From: Tigriopus japonicus
Lineage: Eukaryota; Arthropoda; Copepoda; Harpacticoida; Harpacticidae
Length of the DNA: 64,000 nucleotides
Assembly (NCBI GenBank): GCA_010645155.1
Contig: CM021322.1
Location: 3,493,274 to 3,557,273 of the forward strand
Direction of reading: 5' to 3'
The position numbers were made by a program, and so were the translations under genes. Below are positions 1-9,802 of this stretch, piece after piece (positions within the stretch are counted from its first letter, which is position 1; the number at the start of each line of letters is the position of its first letter). The notes under the pieces are model-generated. The model ran no database searches, was not told the origin of the DNA, and saw nothing but the letters and a program-made list of their open reading frames with translations.

Positions 1-375
1 GAAATGAAGTTGGATATCCTCTCCTGGGGTCATGTGAGTTGCATATAACGAGCTTTTCAACATGAAAATATTGGCCCATGTCCTAGGTTGAAACTGGTCC
101 TGGAGAATTTTCCATGCTTTTTCAGGATCCGATTCATCTCCAATAAGATACAGGACACTGGCGTCCAAAGAGAGCAAGATGATCCCGGTGGCCTGGTTGC
201 ATCTCGACTTATACTTCGCCAACAGAGTTGAGGTCGCATCACTGGCAGGGGGATCCTCGGACCCATCCACTAGGCCCCACAAGTCACATTTCATTAAAGC
301 AGCTTTACAATGAATCCTCCAAGTGGGATAGTTGGATCCCTTAAGGGAGGGAAAGGAGATCTTCTCATCAGGCAT
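1..375 (-). pseudogene. Ty1/copia Gag (UBN2-like) fragment, 3' part off the window
   Basis: Read on the minus strand from an ATG at 373-375, an uninterrupted frame runs to the window edge. It begins MPDEKISFPSLKGSNYPTW and continues through WGLVDG, LLSLDASVLYLIGD and AWKILQDQF. This is the pattern of the N-terminal Gag domain of Ty1/copia retrotransposons (GSNY-W motif, LWG-V-G, a YLI-D helix, then W-L---F), which builds the virus-like particle. The same phase is also open upstream without an ATG to about 570, so a longer or spliced leader is possible. It lies next to the decayed gypsy copy at 676 and shares its orientation but not its family. Only the 5' part of the element is in the window, so whether the copy is intact cannot be judged. 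Confidence 0.75.
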
Positions 376-675
376 TATTGAAGTGGAGGATTGCAAAACG
401 GCACTCTCCTCGCACTTATTTAATTGAATATTTCCAAATTTAGGGACAGATGTGTCAAATTTCAGATCCTCACTGTTCAAGTCCGAGAGACTGGAAGACC
501 GAAGTCTTGTGGATCGCAGAGATTTTGCCAGATTGAAGCAGACGGCCCATAACCTGTTATATTTTTCTTTTCAACAACTCAAAAACAGGAACAAGGGGAA
601 AAACAGCTGCTGAATCATATCGAACTTTTGCTTCGAAATATTGGAAAAATTCTCGCCAAACCTCTGAATGGCATC
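376..675 (-). mobile_element. Likely 5' leader/flank of the copia fragment
   Basis: Between the copia Gag start and the end of the gypsy frame there is no recognisable domain. The copia reading phase stays open to a stop at 571-573, without an ATG. I assign the stretch to the leader of the copia copy, or to the junction between the two elements. I could not find an LTR end or a primer binding site here. Confidence 0.3.
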
Positions 676-1926
676 TCAACAATTGCGGATATCTTTCTTC
701 ATGTTATGCCAAACAAAATCAGTTTGAATAGCTTTGGTGGTGGGATTAATACCGGAATGACTCAATCCGTGAAAAGTTTCCAGGATTCGAGAAACCCATG
801 AAAATGGCACGACTGGACGAACAGTGCCTGTAGAAACATCACATAAGATAGACACGCCTTGCCGATCAAGCATCTCGCATTTCAGGCTCGTAATGGACTG
901 AGGCAACAATTGAATTTCAGGATCTGCAATTTGAGCTTCCCTAAATTCATTCCAGTCGAAAGCAAAACCGCCAATTGAGTTGATCCTAGACAACGCATCA
1001 GCAACACAGTTGTTTTTTCCACTCACGTGTTGAATATCTGTTGTGTATTCGGAAATCACCGAAAAATGACGAGATTGACGGTTACTCCATGCAAGACCTT
1101 TTGAACAAATAGCTGAAGTTAGAGGTTTATGATCTGTGAAAACAGTGAAAGAACACCCCTCAATAAAGTGGCGGAAGTGAAGAATTGCATCTTTCACAGC
1201 AAGAAGCTCACGATCGAATGCACTGTATTTAACTTCAGCTTTGGACAACACCCGTGAATGGAAAGCTAACGGTTCCCATCCATGAGAGGATCGTTGCTCC
1301 AAAACCGCTCCTAGACCAAGATCCGAAGCATCACAGGTTATCGCTAAAGGCAACTCAGCTCGCGGAAAAGCAAGTAAAGCACGTTGGGCCAGAGTCGTCT
1401 TTAAATGATCAAAAGCCTCTTGATGTTTTGAAGTCCACTCAAACACTGCTTTTGGTGTAAGTAAGTCTCGAAATGGATGAACTAATGAAGAACAACGTGG
1501 AATGAATCTGTGATAATAGTTTACCAATCCCAATAGCTTTTGCACTTCTTGAATATTTGTTGGAACGGGATAGTTGCTGACGGATAGAACACGATCAGGC
1601 AAGGGTTCAATTCCGGCTTTTGACACCTTATGTCCCAAGAAGTCCAATTCTTCCAGACCAAAAACGCATTTTTCCTTGCTGACAATCAAGCCATAATCTT
1701 GAAGTCGACAAAAAAGCTCTCTCAGGTGCACTAAATGTTCAGAATGAGACACCGATGCAACCAGAATGTCATCCACATATGCATAAACTCCTTTAAGTCC
1801 TCTGGTCACTTCATCAATAAATCGCTGAAACGTTTGAGCCGAGTTACGAAGTCCAAATGGCATACGCTTATACTCAAAAAGGCCGAAGGGTGTAATTATT
1901 GCTGTCCGGATAAAAGGATGATGCAA
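676..1926 (-). pseudogene. Ty3/gypsy Pol fragment: RT, RNase H, start of integrase
   Basis: The open frame is 416 codons long. It starts inside the RT fingers/palm (the FGLFEYKRMPFGLRNS block), with the catalytic YVDDILVAS at about residues 50-58, the FLGH/KLLGLVNYYHRFIP connection, then RNase H (CDASDLGLGAVL, FDRELLAV, FTDHKPLT, HVSGKNNCVADALSR). It ends in the integrase zinc-binding domain (HGLSHSG). RT motif A with its catalytic Asp is missing because of the deletion at the 5' end, and the integrase catalytic core (DDE) is absent, so the fragment cannot be functional. The methionine at 1926 is only the first ATG of the frame; the true Pol start would be upstream in the protease. Confidence 0.85.
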
Positions 1927-2070
1927 ATTTCCGTGGAATTAATGAAGTTGAAGCGCCTGAATCCACGAGAAATTGAAGATTAGATAACTTATCGTTGATG
2001 TAGAACAAAGAACCGTGATTCGACGATGACATGACTCTGGCTGCCGTTGATCGAAAACGACAGCCAACTT

Positions 2071-2750
2071 CTAGTTTTTTGGCTTTGACGTGCGAAGCTC
2101 ATTTGACAAACCTTGACATTTTGATGGATTCACACATCGATAGGCTTTCTTGCCATAACGTCGGTGTAAAGGACACAAGTAGGGGCCGTGATCGGTTTTC
2201 AAAGCTCCAATGGTCGAAGTTGACGAGGTAGACGAAAGGTTCAAAGCGTGTTCATAAAACTTGTCCAATGGTTGATCCAATAAGGGCGCCAGAGAAGATC
2301 GAGCATGTTCCGGGAAGAATTTCAGCAATTTATCTTTTATGAAATAATCACAGAGATCATCTATTCCTTCCAACAGCGATTTGGACTGAGCGTATAATTC
2401 TGTTATCGGTAGGCTCTCCGCGGATAAATCCAGAAACGTTGCAATTCGTTGAGCAGGTTTGATGTTGAAGATCTTGTAAAGATCCGTTTTCAGGGTTTGA
2501 TATGGATCGGTGTCACTTGGTCCAGGGGATAAAACAGAGCTCGGAATTCGAGAAATTACATCCGACCCCAATGAAGACACAACATAATCAAATTTGGTAA
2601 AGATTTGGTAACATACTTCAGACGAAACTGTGCTTCAGATAATAAGAACCATTTTTCAGGCTCATGGCTCCAAAAGGGAGGTAATTTCACCCTAACCACA
2701 GACGTGGAATCCGTTGTTGGATCACAAAGTTTCGAATCTTCAAGTGCCAT
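2071..2750 (-). pseudogene. Ty3/gypsy Gag, frameshifted
   Basis: Two overlapping minus-strand frames together form one Gag. The first begins at 2750 and has the RVKLPPFWSHEPEKWF block typical of arthropod gypsy Gag, which precedes the capsid. The second covers 2580-2071 with capsid helices and a zinc-knuckle-like C-x-H..C..C segment near its end (CPLHRRYGKKAYRC). The switch between frames near 2560-2590 marks an indel. A further frame change between about 2071 and 2030 separates Gag from the protease motif (FLVDSGAS). It is therefore a broken gene, although long stretches remain open, which suggests moderate age. Confidence 0.75.
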
Positions 2751-2768
2751 CTTAATAATTGAAATAAT

Positions 2769-2783
2769 ACGTCGGGGTCACCA
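2769..2783 (-). other. Primer binding site complementary to tRNA-Trp 3' end
   Basis: On the minus strand this reads TGGTGACCCCGACGT. It is complementary to the 3' end of animal tRNA-Trp (CCA plus acceptor stem). It lies just upstream of the Gag ATG, as expected for the minus-strand primer site of an LTR element. The match is 15 nt; the following bases diverge from the usual GA. Confidence 0.8.
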
Positions 2784-2871
2784 AATATGGCGTGTGCACA
2801 CCATCAGTCTCCCAGAGAGAGTGAGGTGAAGCATCACGAGCAAACTCAGCTGTTCGCCACACTGCCTTTAC

Positions 2872-5800
2872 ATGGACCCAAAGGATGGGTACAGAGAAGC
2901 TCTAGAACAACTGGTGCATGAATATGGTAATGAATTTCGGGTTGCATCTGCCTATTTGGACAAGATTCAAAAATGGCCTGAACTTAAGTATGAAGATGGT
3001 CCAGCACTTAAAAAGTTTGCCATCTTTCTAAGAAGATGTCAAAACTACTTACGAACCGTGTCTTCACTGAATCAACTTAACAATCCTATCATGATTCTTA
3101 GTATATCCAAGAAACTCCCGATCAAACTCAGAGAATCATGGCGTCGCAAAGCCTTTAGTCTTACAAAGGAGAACGGGTCGGTTCAATTTGAGAATTTCTC
3201 TCAGTTTGTGAACCACCAAGCAGATATTTTGTGCCTTCCGATCTTTGGGGATGTTCGAGACGATAACATTAGTAAGAGCGGCCAATCAAACCAAAATCCA
3301 AAAAGAGCATTATCGTTCGCAACTGGAGCAAATCTTGAAGGCGTGGGCCCCAAAGACTGGGAAGTAGCCTGCATATTTTGTGGGAAGTCCTATCACAAGA
3401 TTGAAAACTGTGTTGCATTTTCAAAGGCAGAAGAAGAATTCAAGTTACGTTTTCTTCAAGATAAGCGATTATGTTTTGGATGTTTGGAACTTAACCACTT
3501 TTCAAAAAATTGCCCAAATCGGTTGAAATGTGTGACTTGTGGATTCGGTCATCCCACCTGTTTACACAGAGGGTCATCGCCGCCGGGAGATCGTTTGAAG
3601 AAAGGTAAAAACCCGGAAAAGCCCAAGGATTGCACATCTGCATGTTCAATCGGCAAGCAAGATTTTGATCCAACAGGGGTCGGTAGTGGTACCGGCCGAT
3701 CGTACCCAAAAATAGCATTGGCCATCGTTCCTGTCAAAGTTCGATTGAAGGGGAGTGAAAAGAGCATCGTGACTTATGCGGGACTTGATAACTTCTCGAG
3801 CGATTGCTTTGTGGCGGACAACATCATTTCTCAGTTGGGGGTCAATGGTCACCGTACTGAAATTCAGCTAAGTACCATGAATTGCAGTAATAAGAGAACA
3901 TTTACAAAAGCAATAAGCAATCTCGAGATCATGGATTTGGATGAGAAGGAACACATATTCTTGCCAATCACCTTTACTCAAGAATGCCTTCCGGTTAACA
4001 GGAGTGATGTTGTCAGGAAAGAAGACGTTGATCGCTTGCCTTTTCTTGCTGATGTGCCGTTCGTCTTTATTGAAGCCGATGTTGGGCTAATGTTGGGAGC
4101 AAACGTACCGGAAGCTGTCCAACCGCTGCAGATAGTGGGAGGCCCATCAAAAGGACCCTATGCTTCTAGACATCGCCTTGGATGGGCACTAAATGGTCCG
4201 TTGTCCAACATGCAAGAGAATTGTCAGGTTCAGATGAACTTTACTCGCGTACCATTGGGTGAAGACATTGAGTCCAAGATTCAGCTCATGTACGAGAATG
4301 ATTTTCGAGACTCGAACGTGGATGGGCGAGGTCCGTCCTTAGAAGACGGAAAATGGGAAGCGAAAGTAGAGGAAACGATCCGTGTAAATTCAAAGGGTTA
4401 TTATGAAATTGGCTTGCCATTTAGGGAAAACGAAGTAAACTTTCCCAACAATCGAGATCAGGCTTTGCAAAGGATGTGGAGTTTGAAAAGAAAACTTTCT
4501 TGCGACATTGCATACAAACAGGACTATTTCGATTTTATGGACACTACGATAAATCAAGATTTCGCAGAGAGAGTGCCATCAAATGAACTCGTTGTCAAAG
4601 AGGGCCAAGTATGGTATATAGTCCATCACGGAATTTACCATAAGCTGAAGAAGAAACTCCGGGTTGTGTTCAACTGCTTCCTCAAATATCTTGGATTCTC
4701 ATTGAACGACCGCTTGTTGCAAGGGCCGGACTTGACCAATAGCCTTCTTGGAGTGCTATTGCGCTTTCGCGAGAAGAAGATTGCGGTGATGGGAGACATT
4801 GAAAAAATGTTCTACCAAGTGAAGGTACCAAAGGGCGACGCGGATTTCCTCCGTTTTTTCTGGTTCGAAAATAACAATTTGGATTCATCGTTAGTGGAGT
4901 ACCGTTTGAAGGTCCATGTTTTTGGAGCTATCTCATCGCCAAGTTGTTCCAATTTTGCTCTAAGGCAGGCAGCTCTTGATTGTGTTGGCAAGGTCGCAGA
5001 GGAAGTGGTCAAAGCTGTTCAAGAGTGTTTTTACGTGGATGACTTGCTGAAATCGTTCGATGACGTAGAGGAGGCAAAATCGTTACTCTCTAAGATCAAA
5101 GTCATCTGTAGCCGGGGTCGGTTCAATTTGACGGGGATCACATGCAATAACCGAGATGTGTTGAGCTCCTTGCTTGAAGAAGAATTGGCCAACGACGTCC
5201 GCGAAATCGATTTTGCAAAGGAAGATTTGCCAATAGAGAGAGCTCTTGGAGTAACATGGAATGTTCAAGGCGACACGTTCGGTTTCAAAATCCGGAGACA
5301 TGACGAACTTTCGAACTCCAGAAGGGGTCTACTTTCCTCCATTTATGCGATTTACGATCCTTTTGGTTTCGTGGGCCCGGCAATTCTACCAGCCAAGCGC
5401 ATTCTTCAAGAGCTTTGTCGCAGAAAGTGTGATTGGGACGTCGATATACCCGAAGATCTAAAAGCAATTTGGATACAATGGAGTGGAGAGTTGGATTTGT
5501 TAACTTCCTACGAGGTCCCTAGGTGGACAGGGGAATCTGGAATGGGAAATCCCGCGGAATTACACGTATTCTGTGATGGGAGCGAGGTTGGTTATGGTGC
5601 CGTGGCCTACGTTCGAGTGAGGAGACCAAATGGGATCAGAAGCACATTTGCCTTGGCTAAGTCAAGACTCGCACCACTCAAGAAAATTTCTATACCTCGA
5701 TTGGAATTGGCTGGAGCCAAGCTGGGCGTTGAACTGGCCTCTGTGATAAGAAGGGAGAAGTCTGTTCCTTTGTCCAAGACACATTTCTGGACGGACAGTG

Positions 5801-7653
5801 AGACCGTTTTGAAATACCTTCGCAACGAAAGGAAACGTTTTCAAAGATACGTTTATAATAGGGTGGCTTTCATTAGAGAGAGATCTGAGGTTCAACAATG
5901 GCGACATGTTCCGGGTTCAAAAAACCCAGCAGACCTTGCGAGCCGAGGAATTTCGATTCGCGAATTCGTGAATAACTCTGTTTGGAGGCACGGGCCCGAC
6001 TTTCTGGAACAAGAGTGGACATCTTGGCCTCATACCAAACCCATTGGCCAAATCGACGAAGATGATCCAGAAATCGTGAAAGATCAAGTAATATCAGTTT
6101 CTACTGTATGCCACCAAGACCTCATCTTGAATTGGTTTGAAAGTATTTCGGATTGGCACAATCTTAAGCGCATGGTGGCAGGCTTTCTCAAGGTGAAACG
6201 GAAACTTTTTGGCCAAAAGGGTGACAATTCCTTGGAAGTGGATTGTGTGGCTCTTTTGCACGAGGCCGAGATCACTATTTTGGCGAAGATTCAGTCCATA
6301 GATTTGAAAGAAGTCAAGGAAACACTCGAGAAAGGAAAGGAATTAGGACGAAAATCTCCTTTGAAACGATTGTCTCCGTTCTTGGATAGATCGGGTGTTT
6401 TGCGAATTGGTGGAAGGATCCAGAGAATGGAAGGAATCTCTGAAGATCTAAAACACCCAATTATTATCCCTAAAGGCCATGTCGCTAATGCTATTATCCG
6501 CCAAACCCATGCTCAAGTTGGACACTTGGGTAAAGAGATTGTTTTGGCAAAATTGAGAGAGCGTTTCAGCATCGTTGGAGAGACGACAATTGTGAAAAGG
6601 ATTCTTCGGGATTGCGTGAAGTGCCGAAGATATCAGGGAAAGGTTATCAACCAGATCATGGCTGATTTGCCTCGCGACCGGTTGGACATGGATCAGCCTC
6701 CATTTACCAATACAGGAGTGGATTTGTTTGGGCCGTTTTCAGTTGCTAGAGGACGTGCAACAGTGGATCGCTTTGGCCTAGTTTTCAGTTGCCTGACGTC
6801 TCGGGCCATTCACATCGAAGTCGTTTTTGATAAGTCAACGGATTCGTTCATCCAGGCCCTTCGACGCTTCGTTGCCCGTAGAGGTCAAGTTCGTACAATG
6901 AGGTCAGATAATGGGACCAATTTTGTGGGAGCCGAACGGGAACTTCGGGAAATGTTCATTGGTCTGAACCGGGATGAAGTCTCGGAAGAATTGAGACGAC
7001 GAGGAGTCGACTGGATTTTTAACCCTCCTCATGGCCATCATTATGGTGGTGCATGGGAACGCGAGATTAGAACAATTCGCAAAGAATTGAGCGGCCTTAT
7101 GAGTGATCAAGGTCGATCGTTTACCGATGAATCACTTGGAACCCTATTCTGTGAAGTGGAGTCAATCCTTAATAGCAGACCTCTTACACCAAGCTCTAGT
7201 GATCCGAAGGATCTCGAAGCAATCACTCCTAACCATCTTCTCCTTTTGCAACCTCCAAATCCGCCATTTCCCCCTGGATTGTTCCAGAGAAGTGACGTTT
7301 ATGCTAAAAGGAGATGGAAGCAAGTCCAGTATCTTGCAGATTTGTTTTGGAACCGCTGGAAGAAAGAATACTTAGTTCTGCTTATGAATCGTCAAAAGTG
7401 GAGCAAGACGGAACGAAATGTTGCTGTGGGTGATCTAGTGTTGATGGTTTTGGAAAATACTCCAAGATATCGCTGGCCCTTGGGAAAAATTGTGGAAAGG
7501 TACCCAAGCAAGGATGGAAATGTGCGGAAGGTTCGAGTGAAGACAAATTTAGGCGAATATTTGAGACCAATTTCGCAATTGGTTCTTCTATTGGAGAATA
7601 ATGAGGAGACGCCAAATGAAACGAAGGAGAACCAAGATCCTGTTGGTGGTTAA
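2872..7653 (+). CDS. BEL/Pao Gag-Pol polyprotein (1593 aa, N-terminus missing)
   Basis: Domains in order: C-terminal Gag (about 1-130), two zinc knuckles (CIFCGKSYHKIENC near 167 and CFGCLELNHFSKNC near 202), aspartic protease (about 290-420), reverse transcriptase (motif A near MGDIEKMFYQVKV, catalytic YVDD at 721-724), RNase H (CDGSEVGYGAV near 902), integrase with an HHCC zinc-binding region (about 1194-1256) and a DDE core (D1284, D1346, E1396), and the C-terminal BEL domain (WNRWKKEYL onward). The frame has no internal stop over 4.8 kb. The protease site reads LDNFSS where the family normally has Gly after D-N or D-S, so protease activity is doubtful. ATG 2872 is simply the first Met after the truncation point, because intact BEL Gags begin well upstream. 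Confidence 0.9.
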   Translation: MDPKDGYREALEQLVHEYGNEFRVASAYLDKIQKWPELKYEDGPALKKFAIFLRRCQNYLRTVSSLNQLNNPIMILSISKKLPIKLRESWRRKAFSLTKENGSVQFENFSQFVNHQADILCLPIFGDVRDDNISKSGQSNQNPKRALSFATGANLEGVGPKDWEVACIFCGKSYHKIENCVAFSKAEEEFKLRFLQDKRLCFGCLELNHFSKNCPNRLKCVTCGFGHPTCLHRGSSPPGDRLKKGKNPEKPKDCTSACSIGKQDFDPTGVGSGTGRSYPKIALAIVPVKVRLKGSEKSIVTYAGLDNFSSDCFVADNIISQLGVNGHRTEIQLSTMNCSNKRTFTKAISNLEIMDLDEKEHIFLPITFTQECLPVNRSDVVRKEDVDRLPFLADVPFVFIEADVGLMLGANVPEAVQPLQIVGGPSKGPYASRHRLGWALNGPLSNMQENCQVQMNFTRVPLGEDIESKIQLMYENDFRDSNVDGRGPSLEDGKWEAKVEETIRVNSKGYYEIGLPFRENEVNFPNNRDQALQRMWSLKRKLSCDIAYKQDYFDFMDTTINQDFAERVPSNELVVKEGQVWYIVHHGIYHKLKKKLRVVFNCFLKYLGFSLNDRLLQGPDLTNSLLGVLLRFREKKIAVMGDIEKMFYQVKVPKGDADFLRFFWFENNNLDSSLVEYRLKVHVFGAISSPSCSNFALRQAALDCVGKVAEEVVKAVQECFYVDDLLKSFDDVEEAKSLLSKIKVICSRGRFNLTGITCNNRDVLSSLLEEELANDVREIDFAKEDLPIERALGVTWNVQGDTFGFKIRRHDELSNSRRGLLSSIYAIYDPFGFVGPAILPAKRILQELCRRKCDWDVDIPEDLKAIWIQWSGELDLLTSYEVPRWTGESGMGNPAELHVFCDGSEVGYGAVAYVRVRRPNGIRSTFALAKSRLAPLKKISIPRLELAGAKLGVELASVIRREKSVPLSKTHFWTDSETVLKYLRNERKRFQRYVYNRVAFIRERSEVQQWRHVPGSKNPADLASRGISIREFVNNSVWRHGPDFLEQEWTSWPHTKPIGQIDEDDPEIVKDQVISVSTVCHQDLILNWFESISDWHNLKRMVAGFLKVKRKLFGQKGDNSLEVDCVALLHEAEITILAKIQSIDLKEVKETLEKGKELGRKSPLKRLSPFLDRSGVLRIGGRIQRMEGISEDLKHPIIIPKGHVANAIIRQTHAQVGHLGKEIVLAKLRERFSIVGETTIVKRILRDCVKCRRYQGKVINQIMADLPRDRLDMDQPPFTNTGVDLFGPFSVARGRATVDRFGLVFSCLTSRAIHIEVVFDKSTDSFIQALRRFVARRGQVRTMRSDNGTNFVGAERELREMFIGLNRDEVSEELRRRGVDWIFNPPHGHHYGGAWEREIRTIRKELSGLMSDQGRSFTDESLGTLFCEVESILNSRPLTPSSSDPKDLEAITPNHLLLLQPPNPPFPPGLFQRSDVYAKRRWKQVQYLADLFWNRWKKEYLVLLMNRQKWSKTERNVAVGDLVLMVLENTPRYRWPLGKIVERYPSKDGNVRKVRVKTNLGEYLRPISQLVLLLENNEETPNETKENQDPVGG

Positions 7654-7693
7654 CTGTGGTCATTTAATATGATATCCACAGTTAAGGGGTCGG

Positions 7694-8044
7694 TGTTGGA
7701 TTTGTCGAGTCACCCTGAATCACTTCATGCGTTTTTGGAATAGTTGATTCGGCGGGTCTTCGGCCATTTTAAATGAGTTTGATGGAAACAAGTTTTGTCG
7801 TTTGTGGCTTTGCCTTTGTGTTTTATTTTGTTGATTTGAGTCTTGGTCGTGCCGTGTTTAACGTCGGTGAGTTGAGTTTAGGTCATACCCTTTTATCGTT
7901 TTCTTACCTTTTATCCACCGTATTTATTTTACTTTTATTTCATTCTTATCAATCCTATGTATTTTTTATCCGAAATAGAAACCGTTCAACATCAAAGACG
8001 CGTCTAAACTACCCATAGCACCCAAGATATCCGAGTTTCTAACA
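7694..8044 (+). repeat. 3' LTR of the BEL element (351 bp)
   Basis: The LTR begins TGTTGGATTTGTCG and ends CGAGTTTCTAACA, giving short inverted ends TGTT/AACA and the canonical TG...CA. A purine-rich tract lies immediately 5'. Its T-rich interior includes an accidental 81-codon open frame. The right flank enters directly into the CAAATAA-type array at 8045. No second copy is present in the window, so its age cannot be estimated from LTR divergence. Confidence 0.8.
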
Positions 8045-8495
8045 CAAATAAACAAGGAAATGGCAAATAAACAAGGAAATGGCAAATAAAATGGCAAATA
8101 AACAAGGAAACGGCAAATAAAATGGCAAATAGACACAAAAATTTACCAAAATATCGCAACTATGGCCACTAAATTTGGAAAATGAGCATTATGTTTCACT
8201 AACAATAAAGTGGAATGCAAGTATATGAGCATTTGAGAGAAATTGTTTTTATTCTGTTGAATAATAAATTTATTCTTTAACCAAAACATTTTAGGCAAAA
8301 AATGTTTCTTCCAATATTTGAGCAAAAACGACAATTTTTGCATTGATTTGACCAAAAACCGACTAATTTTGTATGTATTTGCCCCAAAATGGCAAATAAA
8401 ATGAAAAATGGCAAATAAAATTTAAAAGCTAACAAATAGCAAATAAACATGTTTTTGGGCATAAAATCTTATTTGCCTGAAATCTGCACCCCTAA
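8045..8495 (+). repeat. GGCAAATAAA-type array with unique 3' tail
   Basis: Degenerate tandem units of the form TGGCAAATAAA / AACAAGGAAATGGC fill 8045-8130 and recur at 8385-8450. They are followed by a non-repetitive tail (GTTTTTGGGCATAAAA ... GCACCCCTAA) ending near 8495. The same combination of array plus tail is found at 44300-45045, so this is one copy of a dispersed family rather than a chance simple repeat. Confidence 0.6.
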
Positions 8496-8854
8496 TCATG
8501 ACATCAATGAAGTAATTGGAACAATTGGCACCGAGCCTTGCATTTGTCTCTCAAGGGATGGAGGGCAGAATTTTGGGTTGGATTTCATTGTTTGGTATTA
8601 CATTGTGTCTCACTTTTAATGATGGGCCAAAAAACGAAGTCTATGAGCCTCAATTAAACCTGAAACGGACACTGGTTATGAAAACGGCAAAATCCACACT
8701 TGGACCGCCGACCCTGTAGACCCATTAGGTTTCTCCAGGAATATTTGATATCAAAGTATCTAAACCATTTGTTTACTGGGCTCGAAACTAAGTAACAAGC
8801 ATGACATTTTTTTTTAAATTATGGAGTTTTGTCAGTATTAACTTGCCAAGGTGA
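8496..8854. other. No feature seen
   Basis: About 360 bp between the repeat tail and the foldback. There is one short open frame (8516-8719) without recognisable similarity. I see no RNA gene or regulatory motif. Confidence 0.5.
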
Positions 8855-9802
8855 TCCGAATGGCTTTTTAGGTTTGAATCCAAATACCCAAAGACATCAT
8901 GGCACTTTTTGGATCCATAATTCAATGAGGAACAACATTACTTTTGTTGTATTATATAAGTTTTAAAAAGGTCCATTTCTGCCAAAAAGCCGAAAAACAC
9001 TACCGTTATATGAAAAACCAAATTCCCAAAGATTTCACATAGCTTTTCAATATCGCAAAAATAAATCAAATTTTTCGAGTTTTGGAGCTTATGTCAAAAT
9101 AGCTCAAAATAATATTACACCTGAAATGCACTTAAACAAGATTTTTGGAAAGCATATTTCATAACTATTTAGGGCACGCTATGATGTGTGTTCTGCCAAC
9201 ATTACAAATAAATATGTCTAACAGATTCATATTCAAATTCACGATTTCTAGAAGGACCATGTTCAAAATGAACTAAAATCGAAACTTGAAGCAACCGATT
9301 TTTTCAAAACTTCTAAGTATAGTCCAACTTTGAGTGTCTTTGATATTGCAAAAGATTTTTTTATCGGAAAATGTATTTCAAGTTATAATATTTATTATAT
9401 AAGCTATCTTGACATAAGTTCCAAAACCCGAAATATTTCATTTATTTTTGCGATGTTGAAAAGCTAAATGAAATCTTTGGGAATTCGTTTTTTCATTTAA
9501 CTGTAGCGTTTTTTTCGACTTTTTGGGGTCAAAAATGGGTCATTCAAAGTCAAATAACTCAGCTGTTGCTGAATGAATACTTTTCATTTTGAATTCATAA
9601 GGTAAGTAAATGGTCTCTAAATATGGGTCAAATAGTTTTTTAAAAATGTTATAATTAATAGGTTTTTAGGTATTTAACTTTTTCCCTGGGCCTAAACTTA
9701 TATAATACAACAAAAGTAAAGCTGTACCCCATTGAATTGTGGGTCCAAAAAGTGCCATGATGTCTATGGGTATTTGGATTCAAACCTAAAAAGCCATTCG
9801 GA
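8855..9802. repeat. Foldback element A (long inverted repeat)
   Basis: The left arm starts TCCGAATGGCTTTTTAGG at 8855 and the right arm ends CCTAAAAAGCCATTCGGA at 9802. The outer about 115 bp of each arm pair almost perfectly (8855-8975 with 9690-9802). After about 150 extra bases in the right arm, pairing resumes between about 8975-9130 and 9370-9540. A spacer of about 240 bp lies in between. No transposase frame is visible. It could be a non-autonomous DNA transposon or foldback element. I could not identify a target-site duplication. Confidence 0.8.

Larger units (their letters stand above)
676..2868 (-). mobile_element. Decayed Ty3/gypsy retrotransposon, CsRn1-like (tRNA-Trp primed)
   Basis: This is a minus-strand Ty3/gypsy element. 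Its order from the right is an LTR remnant (about 2784-2868), a primer binding site (2769-2783), Gag (about 2750-2071), the aspartic protease motif DSGAS near 1950, then reverse transcriptase, RNase H and the beginning of integrase (1926-676). The protease runs directly into RT at about 1924, skipping the first part of RT, so there is an internal deletion. Gag carries a frameshift near 2580. Integrase stops after its zinc-binding region, and no 3' LTR is seen. The primer match to tRNA-Trp and the YVDD-type RT are typical of the CsRn1 group; I infer the clade from these. Confidence 0.8.
2866..8044 (+). mobile_element. BEL/Pao retrotransposon, 5'-truncated, with complete 3' LTR
   Basis: A plus-strand BEL/Pao element. 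It has one long polyprotein frame (2872-7653), a polypurine-type tract (GTTAAGGGGTCGG, 7681-7693) and a 351-bp LTR (7694-8044) that starts TGTTGG and ends CTAACA. No matching LTR or 5' leader exists on the left: the copy begins abruptly within Gag, next to the LTR remnant of the opposite-strand gypsy element. The exact left breakpoint is uncertain within about 2800-2870. It could have arisen by insertion plus deletion, or by recombination between elements. Without a 5' LTR it cannot transpose on its own by the normal route. Confidence 0.9.

Noticed and set aside
3491..7375. Numerous 60-90-codon frames on both strands within 3491-7375
   Set aside because: Shadows of the BEL polyprotein in other frames.
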